NCBI GenBank assembly: GCA_964397015.1
Contig: CAYNHL010000002.1
Span: 21,305-85,304, forward strand
DNA from: MADRE2 sp964397015
GTDB taxonomy: Bacteria > Desulfobacterota > Desulfobacteria > Desulfobacterales > Desulfobacteraceae
Reading direction: 5' to 3'
Length of the DNA stretch: 64,000 bases
Under the pieces are notes generated by a model. The model saw only the letters and a program-made list of their open reading frames with translations. It did no database searches and was not told the origin of the DNA. Both the position numbers and the translations under genes were made by a program. Below are positions 42,926 through 52,414 of this stretch, one piece after another. The first letter of the stretch is position 1. Each line of letters opens with the position of its first letter.

Positions 42926-44065
42926 ATGCAATATGACTTTGATACCCCCATTGACCGGACCGGCACCTGTTCTGAAAAATGGGAAAAATACAGAAATATG
43001 GATATTATTCCCATGTGGGTGGCAGATATGGATTTCAAAGTGCCGGAACCGATCCTCGAAGCCCTGGAACAAAGACTGTCACACCCGGTTTTCGGGTATT
43101 CAGCCATCCCAGCCCAGTTATACCGGACCGTAGCCGACTATGTCGACAAGTATTATGGATGGACAATCGACCCGGACTGGATTGTATGGTGTCCGGGAAT
43201 CGTCAGTGCTCTCAATGTTGCCTGCAGGGGACTGGTGGATCCGGACCAGTCCATAGTGACGACGGTTCCGGTGTATCCGCCTTTCCTGGCAGCACCGAAA
43301 AATGCAGGGCGAAGGCTTGTCACCGTGCCCATGATAGAGGAAAACAACCGGATGGTGTTCGATAAGGCAGGTCTTGAAGCCGCCCTGTCGGACAATGCCG
43401 GCCTTTTTATCCTTTGCAGCCCCTGTAATCCCTGCGGCACTGTATTCACTGAATCTGAACTCGCCACGCTGATCGGTTTGTGTCAAAAATATGATGTCGC
43501 TTTATGTTCGGACGAAATTCATTGTGATTTCATCCTTGACGAGACGCGGTCACATATACCGGCCGCTTCCCTGGAAGCAGCGCGCCGGCTGAAAATAATC
43601 ACTCTCATGGCCCCCAGCAAGACCTTTAATATTCCTGGCCTGTCGTGTTCTTTTGCCGTCATCGAAGACATTGGTCTCAGAAAGCGGTTCTGCAGGGCAT
43701 CGGCAGGAATTGTCCCTGGTGTCAATGTTTTCGGCATCACTGCGGCACAGGCGGCCTATTCGCAGTGCAGCGACTGGCTCGCCGGGCTGATTGACTATCT
43801 TCGGAACAACCGCGACATGGTAGTCAGCCGGGTAAATGGATTCAAGGGGTGCCGGGTGCTTCCCATAGAAGCAACCTACCTGGCATGGATCGATGTCAGG
43901 AAAACCGGTATTTCCAATCCGGTTCAATTTTTTGAAAAAGCCGGAGTCGGGCTGTCAGACGGGGAGGCTTTCGGTCAAAAAGGCTTTGTCCGCTTGAATT
44001 TCGGCTGCCCGGTATCCAGGTTGAAGCAGGGGCTGGACCGGATGGAAACCGCCCTGTCCCTTTAA
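42926..44065 (+). CDS. patB: PatB/MalY-type aminotransferase (cystathionine beta-lyase family)
   Basis: PLP class I/II enzyme, 379 residues. The N-terminus has MWVADMDFKVPEPI, typical of MalY/PatB C-S lyases; the substrate region is LFILCSPCNPCGTVFTESEL; PLP Asp/His are in CSDEIHCDFIL; PLP lysine is in MAPSKTFNIPGLSCSF. Such enzymes cleave cystathionine or cysteine to pyruvate, ammonia and a thiol. Monocistronic in appearance, with its promoter in the gap shared with the chemoreceptor gene. Confidence 0.88.
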   Translation: MQYDFDTPIDRTGTCSEKWEKYRNMDIIPMWVADMDFKVPEPILEALEQRLSHPVFGYSAIPAQLYRTVADYVDKYYGWTIDPDWIVWCPGIVSALNVACRGLVDPDQSIVTTVPVYPPFLAAPKNAGRRLVTVPMIEENNRMVFDKAGLEAALSDNAGLFILCSPCNPCGTVFTESELATLIGLCQKYDVALCSDEIHCDFILDETRSHIPAASLEAARRLKIITLMAPSKTFNIPGLSCSFAVIEDIGLRKRFCRASAGIVPGVNVFGITAAQAAYSQCSDWLAGLIDYLRNNRDMVVSRVNGFKGCRVLPIEATYLAWIDVRKTGISNPVQFFEKAGVGLSDGEAFGQKGFVRLNFGCPVSRLKQGLDRMETALSL

Positions 44066-44207
44066 ATTTTTCTTGCATTATATGTGAACTATCTATATTA
44101 ATTTCTAGATACCAAAGGTGTCAAATCCGTGCAGCATGCATTTTATGAAAGCTTTTAAGGATTGTTGATGCCGTATATATCAGTTAATGAATCATGATGA
44201 GGGGACT

Positions 44208-44972
44208 ATGATTGATAAAAGAATATTTGTACTGGGCCTTATTGTATTGATGAACATTTTTTTTACCGGTCCGGCAGCAGCTGAAGATCTGAAAAGTTTG
44301 AATATCATGACCGAGTATTATCCGCCCTATAATTATGAGCAGGATGACCAGGTGATGGGGATTGCTGTCGATCTGCTGCTTGCGGCGTCAAAGGAAGCCG
44401 GTATGCCGTTGACAAAATCCGATATCAATCTCATGCAGTGGTCGACAGCTTACCAGGCAACCGTCAATGAACCGGGTAACATGCTTTTTTCCACTACCCG
44501 TACCGAGGCCAGGGAAACAACTTTCAAGTGGGCCGGCCCCATAGCCTCTGACAATTCATGCCTGATGGTGAAAAAAGAAAACAATATCATGATTACATCC
44601 CTGGACGATATCAAGAAAAAGAATATGCGCATCGGTGTGGTCCAGGACGATGTCGCCATGCAGCGCCTCCAGGAAGGAGGCATACCGGATAAAAATCTTG
44701 TTGCAAGACCCTTTCCCGGTTTGTGCCTGATCGATCTTTTTCGAAACAACATAGATGCCTGGGCTTACGGAGAGAATGCCGTTCTGTGGATGCTGGGCCT
44801 TTATGGATTTAACAGCGGCGACTATGAATCCGCTTTTACCATTGCAGACGGTTATCTTTATTTTGCATTCAATAACCAGGTCAGCGACAGCGTTGTCAAT
44901 ACACTGCAGCGAGCCGTAGACCGGGTCAAGGAAACGGGAGTGTATGACGAGGTCGTTGCCCGTTACCGCTGA
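44208..44972 (+). CDS. Periplasmic amino-acid-type solute-binding protein (SBP family 3)
   Basis: A 254-residue secreted binding protein. The N-terminal signal peptide MIDKRIFVLGLIVLMNIFFT ends at PAAA-E. The mature part has the family 3 opening LNIMTEYYPPYNYEQDDQVM and AVDLLLAASKEAGM. I chose ATG 44208, which has AGGGGAC before it, over 44187. No permease or ATPase genes lie beside it, so it may be an orphan receptor that serves a sensor or a distant transporter. It overlaps mqnB (opposite strand) by 10 bases at the 3' end. Confidence 0.85.
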   Translation: MIDKRIFVLGLIVLMNIFFTGPAAAEDLKSLNIMTEYYPPYNYEQDDQVMGIAVDLLLAASKEAGMPLTKSDINLMQWSTAYQATVNEPGNMLFSTTRTEARETTFKWAGPIASDNSCLMVKKENNIMITSLDDIKKKNMRIGVVQDDVAMQRLQEGGIPDKNLVARPFPGLCLIDLFRNNIDAWAYGENAVLWMLGLYGFNSGDYESAFTIADGYLYFAFNNQVSDSVVNTLQRAVDRVKETGVYDEVVARYR

Positions 44973-45715
44973 AGCTTAATATTGTCGAATCGCGTTAACA
45001 ACAGCTGCATTACTTCTCGTATACGGTCGAACGCCAAAGGCAGGTTCCAGTTGTTCTTGTCCCTGTCGCCCGCTAAATTGGAGGCTGCACGGACTTGTAT
45101 GAACGGGATATTGTAAAGCTGCGAAACATGGGCGGCCGCAGACCCTTCCATGGATTCCATCAGGGGGGAAAAGGCATGAAACAGCCCCTGGGCCCATTTC
45201 ATGGATCCGGTGAGCCGGGATACAGTGATAAAGGGCCCATGGTGAACAAATGTGCTGCAGGCCGGGTCGCTTGCCAGGCAGTCAAAGGCGGCCCGGCTGT
45301 AAGACGCGTCAACGTTGAAAAGGCCGTGCCGGGTGTCAGGGCATGATTCGATCAGGTCAAATGGCAGCGGTAAGGGCTCGATGCTGCCGGATTGAATCCC
45401 GGTATGCAGATAGCGCTCACTGGTCGAAACTGCAACATCCCCTGTCTCGAGGCCTGCATCTTTGAACGCCCCGGCAATACCGGTCTGAATTACCAGCTTT
45501 GTCTTTTTTTTTTCCAGTGCCTTTGTCAGCGCATGGGCCGTATTGACCACCCCGATGCCTGTAATTACAAGTTTGAATTCAACCGGGCCCCAGCTCATGG
45601 TGGTGATGCCGGGGCTTGTCGATGAAACAGACTCCTGGTGAATAATCCGGCATGTGTCCGTAAAGCGGGATATTTCATCCCGGGTGGCACATGCAACAAT
45701 TATATCAGTTGTCAT
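44963..45715 (-). CDS. mqnB: Futalosine hydrolase
   Basis: Nucleosidase of the futalosine route to menaquinone, splitting futalosine into hypoxanthine and dehypoxanthinyl futalosine. It has 250 residues of the PNP/MTAN fold: TGIGVVNTAHALTKAL, QTGIAGAFKDAGLETGDV, and the purine-site loop LMESMEGSAAAHVSQLY. General MTA/SAH nucleosidase is the alternative, but the sequence wording fits MqnB better. It is the last gene of iorA-iorB-aroQ-mqnB, overlapping aroQ by 11 bases. Confidence 0.83.
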   Translation of the reverse strand: MTTDIIVACATRDEISRFTDTCRIIHQESVSSTSPGITTMSWGPVEFKLVITGIGVVNTAHALTKALEKKKTKLVIQTGIAGAFKDAGLETGDVAVSTSERYLHTGIQSGSIEPLPLPFDLIESCPDTRHGLFNVDASYSRAAFDCLASDPACSTFVHHGPFITVSRLTGSMKWAQGLFHAFSPLMESMEGSAAAHVSQLYNIPFIQVRAASNLAGDRDKNNWNLPLAFDRIREVMQLLLTRFDNIKLQR

Positions 45716-46160
45716 GAATCAAGCGGGCCAGGGCTGCCAGGGCCGCCAGGTAGCCTTGAGGACCCAGGCCTGTCACCTGGCCCGTGACAATATCGGCTAT
45801 CAGGGATTTGTGCCTGAATGGCTCGCGTTTGTAAATATTGGACAAATGTATTTCTATCACCGGGCAGGTCAAAAGGCACAGTGCATCCCGTATGGCCACG
45901 CTGGTATGGGTGAAGGCTGCAGGATTGATGATCAGCCCGTCCGGCTGTTCTTCAAACAGCCACTGGATACGCTCGACGATTTCTCCTTCGTGGTTTGACT
46001 GAAAAGTTTCAACTGTCATGCCCAGACGGCCGGCTTCCTTGTCCAGGGCCTGGTTTACCTGTGCCAGGGTCCAGGACCCGTAAATTTCCGGTTCCCGCCG
46101 GCCGAGCATGTTAAGGTTGGGTCCATGGATAACATGGACCCGTCCGGATATAGATGACAT
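45705..46160 (-). CDS. aroQ: 3-dehydroquinate dehydratase, type II
   Basis: Third step of the shikimate pathway. It has 151 residues, the normal size: VIHGPNLNMLGRREPEIYG at the N-terminus with the catalytic Tyr, FQSNHEGEIVERIQ, LIINPAAFTHTSVAIRDAL and the His-containing EIHLSNIYKREPFRHKS. It is placed between iorB and mqnB in one transcript. The shikimate pathway feeds chorismate to both aromatic amino acids and menaquinone, which explains the grouping. Confidence 0.95.
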   Translation of the reverse strand: MSSISGRVHVIHGPNLNMLGRREPEIYGSWTLAQVNQALDKEAGRLGMTVETFQSNHEGEIVERIQWLFEEQPDGLIINPAAFTHTSVAIRDALCLLTCPVIEIHLSNIYKREPFRHKSLIADIVTGQVTGLGPQGYLAALAALARLIHDN

Positions 46161-46187
46161 TGGTTAATACCCCCGCATGTCAGTCGA

Positions 46188-46781
46188 TCATTTCTGCATC
46201 GCTGCATCATACCCGAGAGCGAACGCCTTGAGATTCATTTCCAGGAATGCCGGCTTGGTCCTGCGCTTAATGGCTTCTTCCATGCTCTGCCTGGTAAACG
46301 GCAGTCTGCCCGAGGCCAGCAGTGCCCCTAAAAGAACGATATTCACCGACATCGGGCTGCCTGCCTGGACAGCCAGGTCCATGGCATCAATGGCAATGAG
46401 GCCTGCCGTTTTGGCGGCGATCAGCTTCTTGATGGTGTCCAGTTCCGGATAGACTCCTTTTCCAATGGATACGGTAAAAGGCGGCAGTTTTGCCGTATTG
46501 GTAATAACCAGTGTATTCTTGCTGCAACGGTTCAGGGCACGCAGTGTTTCAGACGGCTCAAATCCAACCAGGATGTCGGCTTCTCCATCGGAGATGATAT
46601 GACTTTGAGCGTCACCAAAAACAATTGCCGATTCAACGACACCTCCGCGCTGGGCCATTCCGTGTATTTCACTCATGCGGACAGCAACGCCTGAAATCAG
46701 GGCGGCCTCTCCAAGCACCTTGGATGCCAGAAGATTGCCCTGTCCGCCAACCGCTACGATTATTAATCGGGTAGTTTCCAT
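46188..46781 (-). CDS. iorB: Indolepyruvate:ferredoxin oxidoreductase, beta subunit
   Basis: Small subunit of the enzyme that oxidatively decarboxylates aryl pyruvates to aryl-acyl-CoA with reduction of ferredoxin (or runs in reverse). It has 197 residues of the gamma-type domain: LIIVAVGGQGNLLASKVLG, SEIHGMAQRGGVVESAIVFG and ADILVGFEPSETLRAL. It lies 21 bases after iorA, with which it forms the complex. The beta subunit carries no Fe-S motif, as usual. Confidence 0.92.
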   Translation of the reverse strand: METTRLIIVAVGGQGNLLASKVLGEAALISGVAVRMSEIHGMAQRGGVVESAIVFGDAQSHIISDGEADILVGFEPSETLRALNRCSKNTLVITNTAKLPPFTVSIGKGVYPELDTIKKLIAAKTAGLIAIDAMDLAVQAGSPMSVNIVLLGALLASGRLPFTRQSMEEAIKRRTKPAFLEMNLKAFALGYDAAMQK

Positions 46782-46802
46782 AATATGATTCCTTATATTG
46801 GC

Positions 46803-48659
46803 TTACTTTTTCAACGGTACAATTGCATTTTCCGGACAGATCTGTGCACAGACAGCACACCCTACACAGGTGTTGGCGTCAATCTTTACCCGGCCGCCTT
46901 CCAGGTAAAAAGAAGGGCATGCAATGGTATTGATGCAGTCCTTGTGATCCATGCACTTGGAAGTAACCTGGAATGCCCGGGGTTTGAGAATTTTCAGGCT
47001 TTTGGCGAACAGGGCACAGGGTTCCTGTGAGATGACGACGGAAACGCCCTTGTAGGCAAGGGCATCTTTGATGATCTCGATGCTCTTTTTCACCTTGAAA
47101 GGCTTGACGATGGAAACGTGTTCCACCCCGAGGGCACGGACCAGGGCTTCAATATTGATCCGGTTGTATCCTGATAGACCCAGCCGTTCCATGTCTACGC
47201 CGGGATGGGGCTGGTGGCCGGTCATGGCAGTGATATCGTTTTCAAGGATTACAAGGGTGAAATTGTGATTGTTGAAAATCGCATTTACAAGGCCGGTAAT
47301 TCCGGAATGGAAAAAGGTGGAATCCCCGATAAAGGAAACTACCTTCTGGTCGGTCGCTTTTGAAAATCCGCAGGACGAACTTACCGAGGATCCCATGCAG
47401 ATGACAAAATCCCCGGTGCTCAACGGCGGCAGGAATCCCAGTGTATAGCAGCCGATGTCGTTGGGACAGATGATATCCACATCCATCTCTTTTGCTGCCT
47501 GCTTTACTTCATAGAACGTTGCCCGGTGGGAGCATCCGGAACACAGGTTGGGAGGCCGCTGCGGAATTTCCGGTACATCGCCGGTATCCACCGGCTGGAG
47601 GCCGGTATAAGTGATATCGAAATAATCGGCCATTGCTTTCCTTACCATGGCCGGGTCGTATTCAGACAGCCTTGAGAAAAGGGACGGACTTTTTCCGTTT
47701 ATGGGTATAGTGATCCCGGCTTCCTGGGCAAAGGCCTTGATGGCTTCTTCCATTACCGGTTCGCCTTCTTCCACGATCAGAACTTTTTCACACGATGCCA
47801 GAAATGATTTGATCATGGTTTCGGGCATGGGGTTGGACATGCCGATTCTCAGGACCCGGGTGTCATTTTCAATGCCGAGATCCTTGACTGCATCCATTGC
47901 ATAACCGTAACTTACACCATTGGCCACGATACCATACCGGCCGTTTCCCGTGATATGGTTGTGGGGGCTGTTGTCGGAAATCGATTTTGCCTCTTTAATT
48001 TTTTCAAGGAGCTTGACATGCAGGCGGCGGGATACCGCAGGTACAGTGACGTATCTAAACGGGTCTTTTTCAAACCTGCCCATGGTCACCCTGGGAGCAA
48101 TGTCATCAAGGGTCACGAATGCATTGGAATGGTTGATCCGGGTTGTAGTCCGTAAAAGAACCGGGACCTTCAAGGTTTCAGACAGCTCAAAGGCGGCTTT
48201 TGTCATTTCCTTGGCTTCGGGAATGGAGGAAGGTTCGAGTACGGGAAGGCCGGACAGTTTCCCGTAATACCGGTTATCCTGTTCGTTCTGGCTTGAAAAC
48301 ATGGCAGGATCATCCGCGGTGAGGATAACCATGCCGGCTGTAACACCAACATAGGCAAGGGTCATCAGCGGATCAGCCGCCACGTTCAGGCCGACATGCT
48401 TCATCATGCAGAAGGTCCTGACTCCTGAATTGGCAGCTGCTGCGGCCACTTCAAGGGCCACTTTTTCATTGGTGCTGTATTCAAAATACAGGTCCGTTTC
48501 CTGGGATATCTGGAACAGGTTGAGTGAGATTTCAGAGGAAGGGGTGCCCGGGTATGTGGTGGCAAATGCCACACCGGCTTCAACCGCCCCCCTGGCGATG
48601 GCTTCATTTCCCAGAAGCATTATCTGCTCTCCGGTTCTGTCACTTAAAAGTTTATGCAT
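46803..48659 (-). CDS. iorA: Indolepyruvate:ferredoxin oxidoreductase, alpha subunit
   Basis: Catalytic TPP subunit, 618 residues: N-terminal pyrimidine-binding domain (GNEAIARGAVEAGVAFATTY, PGTPSSEI), TPP-binding domain (CMGSSVSSSCGFSKAT, FIGDSTFFHSGITGLVNA), and a C-terminal ferredoxin domain (CMDHKDCINTIACP and CVGCAVCAQICPENA) for two [4Fe-4S] clusters. It handles transamination products of Trp, Tyr and Phe. First gene of the iorAB-aroQ-mqnB set. Confidence 0.94.
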   Translation of the reverse strand: MHKLLSDRTGEQIMLLGNEAIARGAVEAGVAFATTYPGTPSSEISLNLFQISQETDLYFEYSTNEKVALEVAAAAANSGVRTFCMMKHVGLNVAADPLMTLAYVGVTAGMVILTADDPAMFSSQNEQDNRYYGKLSGLPVLEPSSIPEAKEMTKAAFELSETLKVPVLLRTTTRINHSNAFVTLDDIAPRVTMGRFEKDPFRYVTVPAVSRRLHVKLLEKIKEAKSISDNSPHNHITGNGRYGIVANGVSYGYAMDAVKDLGIENDTRVLRIGMSNPMPETMIKSFLASCEKVLIVEEGEPVMEEAIKAFAQEAGITIPINGKSPSLFSRLSEYDPAMVRKAMADYFDITYTGLQPVDTGDVPEIPQRPPNLCSGCSHRATFYEVKQAAKEMDVDIICPNDIGCYTLGFLPPLSTGDFVICMGSSVSSSCGFSKATDQKVVSFIGDSTFFHSGITGLVNAIFNNHNFTLVILENDITAMTGHQPHPGVDMERLGLSGYNRINIEALVRALGVEHVSIVKPFKVKKSIEIIKDALAYKGVSVVISQEPCALFAKSLKILKPRAFQVTSKCMDHKDCINTIACPSFYLEGGRVKIDANTCVGCAVCAQICPENAIVPLKK

Positions 48660-48699
48660 ACAGTCTCCTTAATAGTTAAGCTGGCAGATGCCATGTTTT

Positions 48700-49011
48700 T
48701 TATGTGTAAAGTTTTTCTGCATGTTCCAGGGATACTGCATAACCCTTGAAACCATCGATTTCTTCACATGAATGAATGGCATTGGAAGCAAAAAATCCCT
48801 CCACCATCGTTTTTTCGCCGTGTCTTATCAAACCCATGAATAAAACCGGGACCAGCCTGATATTGTCCTTTCCGTTCTTTACGGCAAAATCCATAGGCTC
48901 CTTTGTCTGGTATACCGCGAAAAGGTCCTGCTGGGCGGGCATAATCTGGACAATTTCAGGATGGTGGTGGTGATCGTGGTCATGGGTATGTTCCGTGCAG
49001 TGGTTACACAT
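48700..49011 (-). CDS. Small protein with Cys/His-rich metal-binding N-terminus
   Basis: A 103-residue protein whose N-terminus MCNHCTEHTHDHDHHHH is packed with cysteine and histidine and should bind zinc, nickel or a similar metal. The rest (LFAVYQTKEPMDFAVKNGKD, RLVPVLFMGLIRHGEKTMVE) is soluble and unrecognised. I used ATG 49011 with GGAGACCACC upstream; a longer reading to 49062 lacks a ribosome site and overlaps the phosphoesterase gene. It lies 19 bases downstream of that gene and is probably co-transcribed with it. Confidence 0.75.
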   Translation of the reverse strand: MCNHCTEHTHDHDHHHHPEIVQIMPAQQDLFAVYQTKEPMDFAVKNGKDNIRLVPVLFMGLIRHGEKTMVEGFFASNAIHSCEEIDGFKGYAVSLEHAEKLYT

Positions 49012-49030
49012 GGTGGTCTCCCTTTCCTTG

Positions 49031-49780
49031 TTATGTTGGAGTTTTTGCCTGTACCGCTTCAAACATCAGGGTATAGACCTTCGGGATCCCGGCTTTTTTC
49101 ATTTTTTCCAGTGCAGCCTGTGTATCATAAGGGATAAACCGATGCTCCAAAGTGTTTTCTCCGGTATCCCAGATAATATACCTGGCTTTATTGTAGCCGT
49201 CCCGTGGCTGTCCCACACTTGGGCAATTTATAATATATCGGTTGGTTTTTGCAAGCAAAACAGTGTTTTTTGGAAAACTTTTCTTGGTCAGGCCGGCAGG
49301 TGTAAGTTCGTATAGCCTTGACTGGTGGGTGTGTCCGATAAAGGTAACAGGCTGTGAAATAGAGCGGATGCATCTTGTAATTCGGGTGTCAGAGAGCCTG
49401 AGAATATAGGTGGTTACAGAATCCGGGGGCATACCATGAACAAACCGGGCGTTGTGCCATACTGTAAACCGGTCCAGGTTCAGTGTGAATTTCTTGGAAG
49501 CCTCGGACATCAATGCGGCATTGATTTCCAGCGCCTGCAGGGCGAATGGATTGAATGTCCGCCGGCAGACCGTATCGTGCAAAGCCATTTCATGATTGCC
49601 CATCACGGACAGGACATCATGCTTTTTAAGGCAGGTGATGACCATGTCGGGATCCGCACCATAGCCGATATTGTCACCCAGGGAGATGATTTTGCGGACC
49701 TGCCTGGACCTGATATCTTCCATAACGGCTGCCAGGGCTTCATAGTTGCTGTGGATGTCCGAAATAACCGCAAGTTTCAT
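49031..49780 (-). CDS. Calcineurin-like metallophosphoesterase
   Basis: A 249-residue dimetal phosphoesterase: AVISDIHSNYEALAAV (metal ligands D, H), SLGDNIGYGADP, VMGNHEMAL and FIGHTHQSRLYE supply the standard ligand set of the YfcE/diadenosine-tetraphosphatase-like group. The substrate is unknown. It is packed one base after hslO and before the His-rich small protein; a metal-binding neighbour could be relevant to its dimetal site. Confidence 0.88.
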   Translation of the reverse strand: MKLAVISDIHSNYEALAAVMEDIRSRQVRKIISLGDNIGYGADPDMVITCLKKHDVLSVMGNHEMALHDTVCRRTFNPFALQALEINAALMSEASKKFTLNLDRFTVWHNARFVHGMPPDSVTTYILRLSDTRITRCIRSISQPVTFIGHTHQSRLYELTPAGLTKKSFPKNTVLLAKTNRYIINCPSVGQPRDGYNKARYIIWDTGENTLEHRFIPYDTQAALEKMKKAGIPKVYTLMFEAVQAKTPT

Positions 49781-49781
49781 A

Positions 49782-50702
49782 TTACCGTGCCAGGTTCTGC
49801 AGTTCCTGTTTGTCGAAAGTGTAGACTGAATTGCAGTGATGGCACCTGGTTTCCAGGGGAAACGGGCCGTTTTGAATCATCTCTTCCAGGTCAGCTCCGG
49901 GCAGATTTTTTACATGACCTGCCATTTTTTCCTTTGAGCAGCGGCAGAAAAATTCCACCCTTGTATTTGAAAGAAACGAAGGCTGCAGTTCTTTGAATTC
50001 ATTTTGAATCAGGGATACCGGGTCCATGCCCACTGCAAAATATTCACCCGCCGGCGGTGCGGCTTCAAGTATGCTTTCGGCAAGGCTTATCTGCTCATCC
50101 GTGACACCGGGAAGGGCCTGGAGGAAAATACCTCCGGCTCCGGCAACTTTATCCTCGGAGTCAAAGTATACATTCAGCCTCAGGGCGGTTGGAATCTGCT
50201 CGGACTGAACATAATAATTGGCCAGGTCCTGGGCCAGTGTTTTGTATGCCAGTTTGATCTTGCCTGAGTAGGGTGAAGGTGCGTCTTCCAGGTACCTTGT
50301 CACAACAAGGTATCCATCCCCGAAAAGGGAGGACAGAGATTGGATTTCATCGGTTTGGCCTATTTGAATCCGGGGGTTTTTCAAAAAACCCCGGATCTCG
50401 CCAAACCCGTTTCCTTCAACATCCAGGCCGCCGACGGGACCGTCACACTGTAACTGAATGCTGATCCGGTCTTTTCCCTTGAGCAGGCTGCACATCAGGG
50501 CGGTGGCGATATAGGCCTGGCCGAGTACAAGGGTTTCAAGGTTCCCGAGTTCATGGTTGGCCTGCATTTCATTGACCATGCGGGTGGTTTTGACGACAGC
50601 GCCCCTGAGCATTTTATCCGCCATGACAAACCGGTGGAGCCTGTCTTCGGAAGATGCTGTCAGGGCGGCTTTGCGACTTTCAAAAATGTTTTTTTTAATC
50701 AT
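49782..50702 (-). CDS. hslO: Hsp33 redox-regulated chaperone
   Basis: Holding chaperone switched on by oxidation of its zinc-bound cysteines. It has about 306 residues from MIKKNIFESRKAALTASSED; MADKMLRGAVVKT is a second possible start and matches the typical family beginning. The C-terminal zinc site is intact: FCRCSKEKM (CxC) and TRCHHCNSVY (CxxC). The reading can extend to 50777, but that overlaps the comM gene. Role in an anaerobe: protection during exposure to oxygen. Confidence 0.9.
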   Translation of the reverse strand: MIKKNIFESRKAALTASSEDRLHRFVMADKMLRGAVVKTTRMVNEMQANHELGNLETLVLGQAYIATALMCSLLKGKDRISIQLQCDGPVGGLDVEGNGFGEIRGFLKNPRIQIGQTDEIQSLSSLFGDGYLVVTRYLEDAPSPYSGKIKLAYKTLAQDLANYYVQSEQIPTALRLNVYFDSEDKVAGAGGIFLQALPGVTDEQISLAESILEAAPPAGEYFAVGMDPVSLIQNEFKELQPSFLSNTRVEFFCRCSKEKMAGHVKNLPGADLEEMIQNGPFPLETRCHHCNSVYTFDKQELQNLAR

Positions 50703-50721
50703 TTGATATCGATTGTATCCT

Positions 50722-52260
50722 TCATGGGCCGGCCATGTTTCTGTCAAGAGTTCTGTATTGTACTGCCCGGGCAACATGCCCGCTCGTTATTCTATCATTT
50801 TTTTCAAGATCCGCAATGGTCCGGGCCACTTTTAAAACTGAATGGATTGCCCTGGGTGAAAATCCAAGCTTGGAGGACGCCCTGGAAAGAAGGGCGCGGG
50901 AGGATGAATCAAGCCGGCAATGATCCTGGATCATGGCCGGGGTCATCTGGGCGTTGCTGAAAATAAAAGCGGATTTGAATCTTTCGGCCTGGATGCGCCT
51001 GGCCGCTTCAACCCTTTTGCGTATCTGCCGCGAAGTCTCTCCTGCCGTTTTCCGGGTCAGTTCTTCAAATGCTATTCCGGGCACATCGATATGGATATCC
51101 ATGCGGTCGAGCAGGGGCCCGGACAGCCTGGCCCGGTATTTTGATATCTGGGTTAAAGAACAGGTGCAGGTGTTGACATTATCGCCAAAATATCCGCACG
51201 GACAGGGGTTCATTGCCCCTACCAGCATGATCTGGCTTGGAAAGATCGCGTTCTGTCCGGCCCTGGCGATGGTGATCCTCCCATCCTCGAGCGGCTGACG
51301 AAGCACTTCAAGGACATTTTTTTTGAATTCAGGCAATTCATCCAAAAATAAAACACCGAAATGGGCCAGGCTGACCTCGCCGGGTTCGGGCCTGGGGCCT
51401 CCGCCAACCATGCCGGCATCGGAAATGGTGTGGTGGGGGGCTCTGAAAGGGCGACGGGTTATCAGCGGAAGTTCTTTGGGATTCAGTCCCTGTACCGAGT
51501 AAACCTGTGTGACTTCGAGGGCTTCGTCAAAGGAAAGGGGCGGCATTATTGAAGGAATATGCCTGGCCAGCATACTTTTTCCTGATCCCGGCGGCCCGGT
51601 CATGAGCAGGTTGTGGTGTCCGGCAGCGGCAATTTCAAGAGCCTGTTTGGCATGCTGCTGGCCATGAATGTCAGCCATGTTTTCGAGCGGCTGATGCTCC
51701 TGTCCGTCCAACAGGCTGTCAAGATCCAGCCTGCATTTTTCAAGGCTCCTGTGACCGGTAAAAAAGGCCGCTATATCGTTGAGATGTGAGGCGCCGTATA
51801 CATCTATTCCTTTTACGACTGCGGCTTCATGCCGGTTGCCAAACGGGACCACGATACTTTTTAGACCATGGCGCCTTGCAGCCAGTGCCACTGAGAGAGT
51901 ACCGTTGACGCGCTTGATCCTTCCGTCGAGGGACAGTTCTCCCATGAACAGATAACCATCGAGCATGTCCGGATTGATAATATCCGAAGCGGCCAGGATG
52001 CCAACGGCAAGAGGAAGATCAAGCCCGGTCCCCGTTTTTTTTATATCCGCCGGTGCCAGATTGATGGTAACACGGTCCATGGGAAATTGATATCCGCAGT
52101 TCGTGATGGCGGTTTTTACCCTTTCCCGGCTTTCCCTGACAGCAGCCTGGGGGAGTCCCACAATTTGAAATACCGGCAGACCGTATGATATATCAGCTTC
52201 AACATCGACAATCAGTCCCTCTATGCCTGCCACTGCGCCGGATTTTACTTTTGACAGCAA
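50722..52260 (-). CDS. comM: YifB/ComM-family Mg-chelatase-like AAA+ ATPase
   Basis: Hexameric helicase-like ATPase; ComM helps branch migration during DNA integration in transformation. It has 512 residues from TTG 52260, with GGAGAATCAAC upstream, giving LLSKVKSGAVAGIEGLIVDV, the normal family start (ATG 52308 would add 16 unrelated residues). Domains: LonC/S5-like N-terminal domain, AAA+ with GPPGSGKSMLARHIPSIMPP and FLDELPEFKKNVLEVLRQPL, four cysteines in NPCPCGYFGDNVNTCTC, and the C-terminal Mg-chelatase domain. hslO follows 19 bases later. Confidence 0.92.
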   Translation of the reverse strand: MLSKVKSGAVAGIEGLIVDVEADISYGLPVFQIVGLPQAAVRESRERVKTAITNCGYQFPMDRVTINLAPADIKKTGTGLDLPLAVGILAASDIINPDMLDGYLFMGELSLDGRIKRVNGTLSVALAARRHGLKSIVVPFGNRHEAAVVKGIDVYGASHLNDIAAFFTGHRSLEKCRLDLDSLLDGQEHQPLENMADIHGQQHAKQALEIAAAGHHNLLMTGPPGSGKSMLARHIPSIMPPLSFDEALEVTQVYSVQGLNPKELPLITRRPFRAPHHTISDAGMVGGGPRPEPGEVSLAHFGVLFLDELPEFKKNVLEVLRQPLEDGRITIARAGQNAIFPSQIMLVGAMNPCPCGYFGDNVNTCTCSLTQISKYRARLSGPLLDRMDIHIDVPGIAFEELTRKTAGETSRQIRKRVEAARRIQAERFKSAFIFSNAQMTPAMIQDHCRLDSSSRALLSRASSKLGFSPRAIHSVLKVARTIADLEKNDRITSGHVARAVQYRTLDRNMAGP

Positions 52261-52414
52261 GTTGATTCTCCATTTTATCGTTTTCGTCAACCGTATACGA
52301 AATATCATAAAACAGGTCTTCTGGCCAAAGAAATTTTACATTTGTTTGATTTGTATTCTTAAATCAGATATACATAGATAAATTGTATGATACCAATTGA
52401 ACAATGTAAGGATA

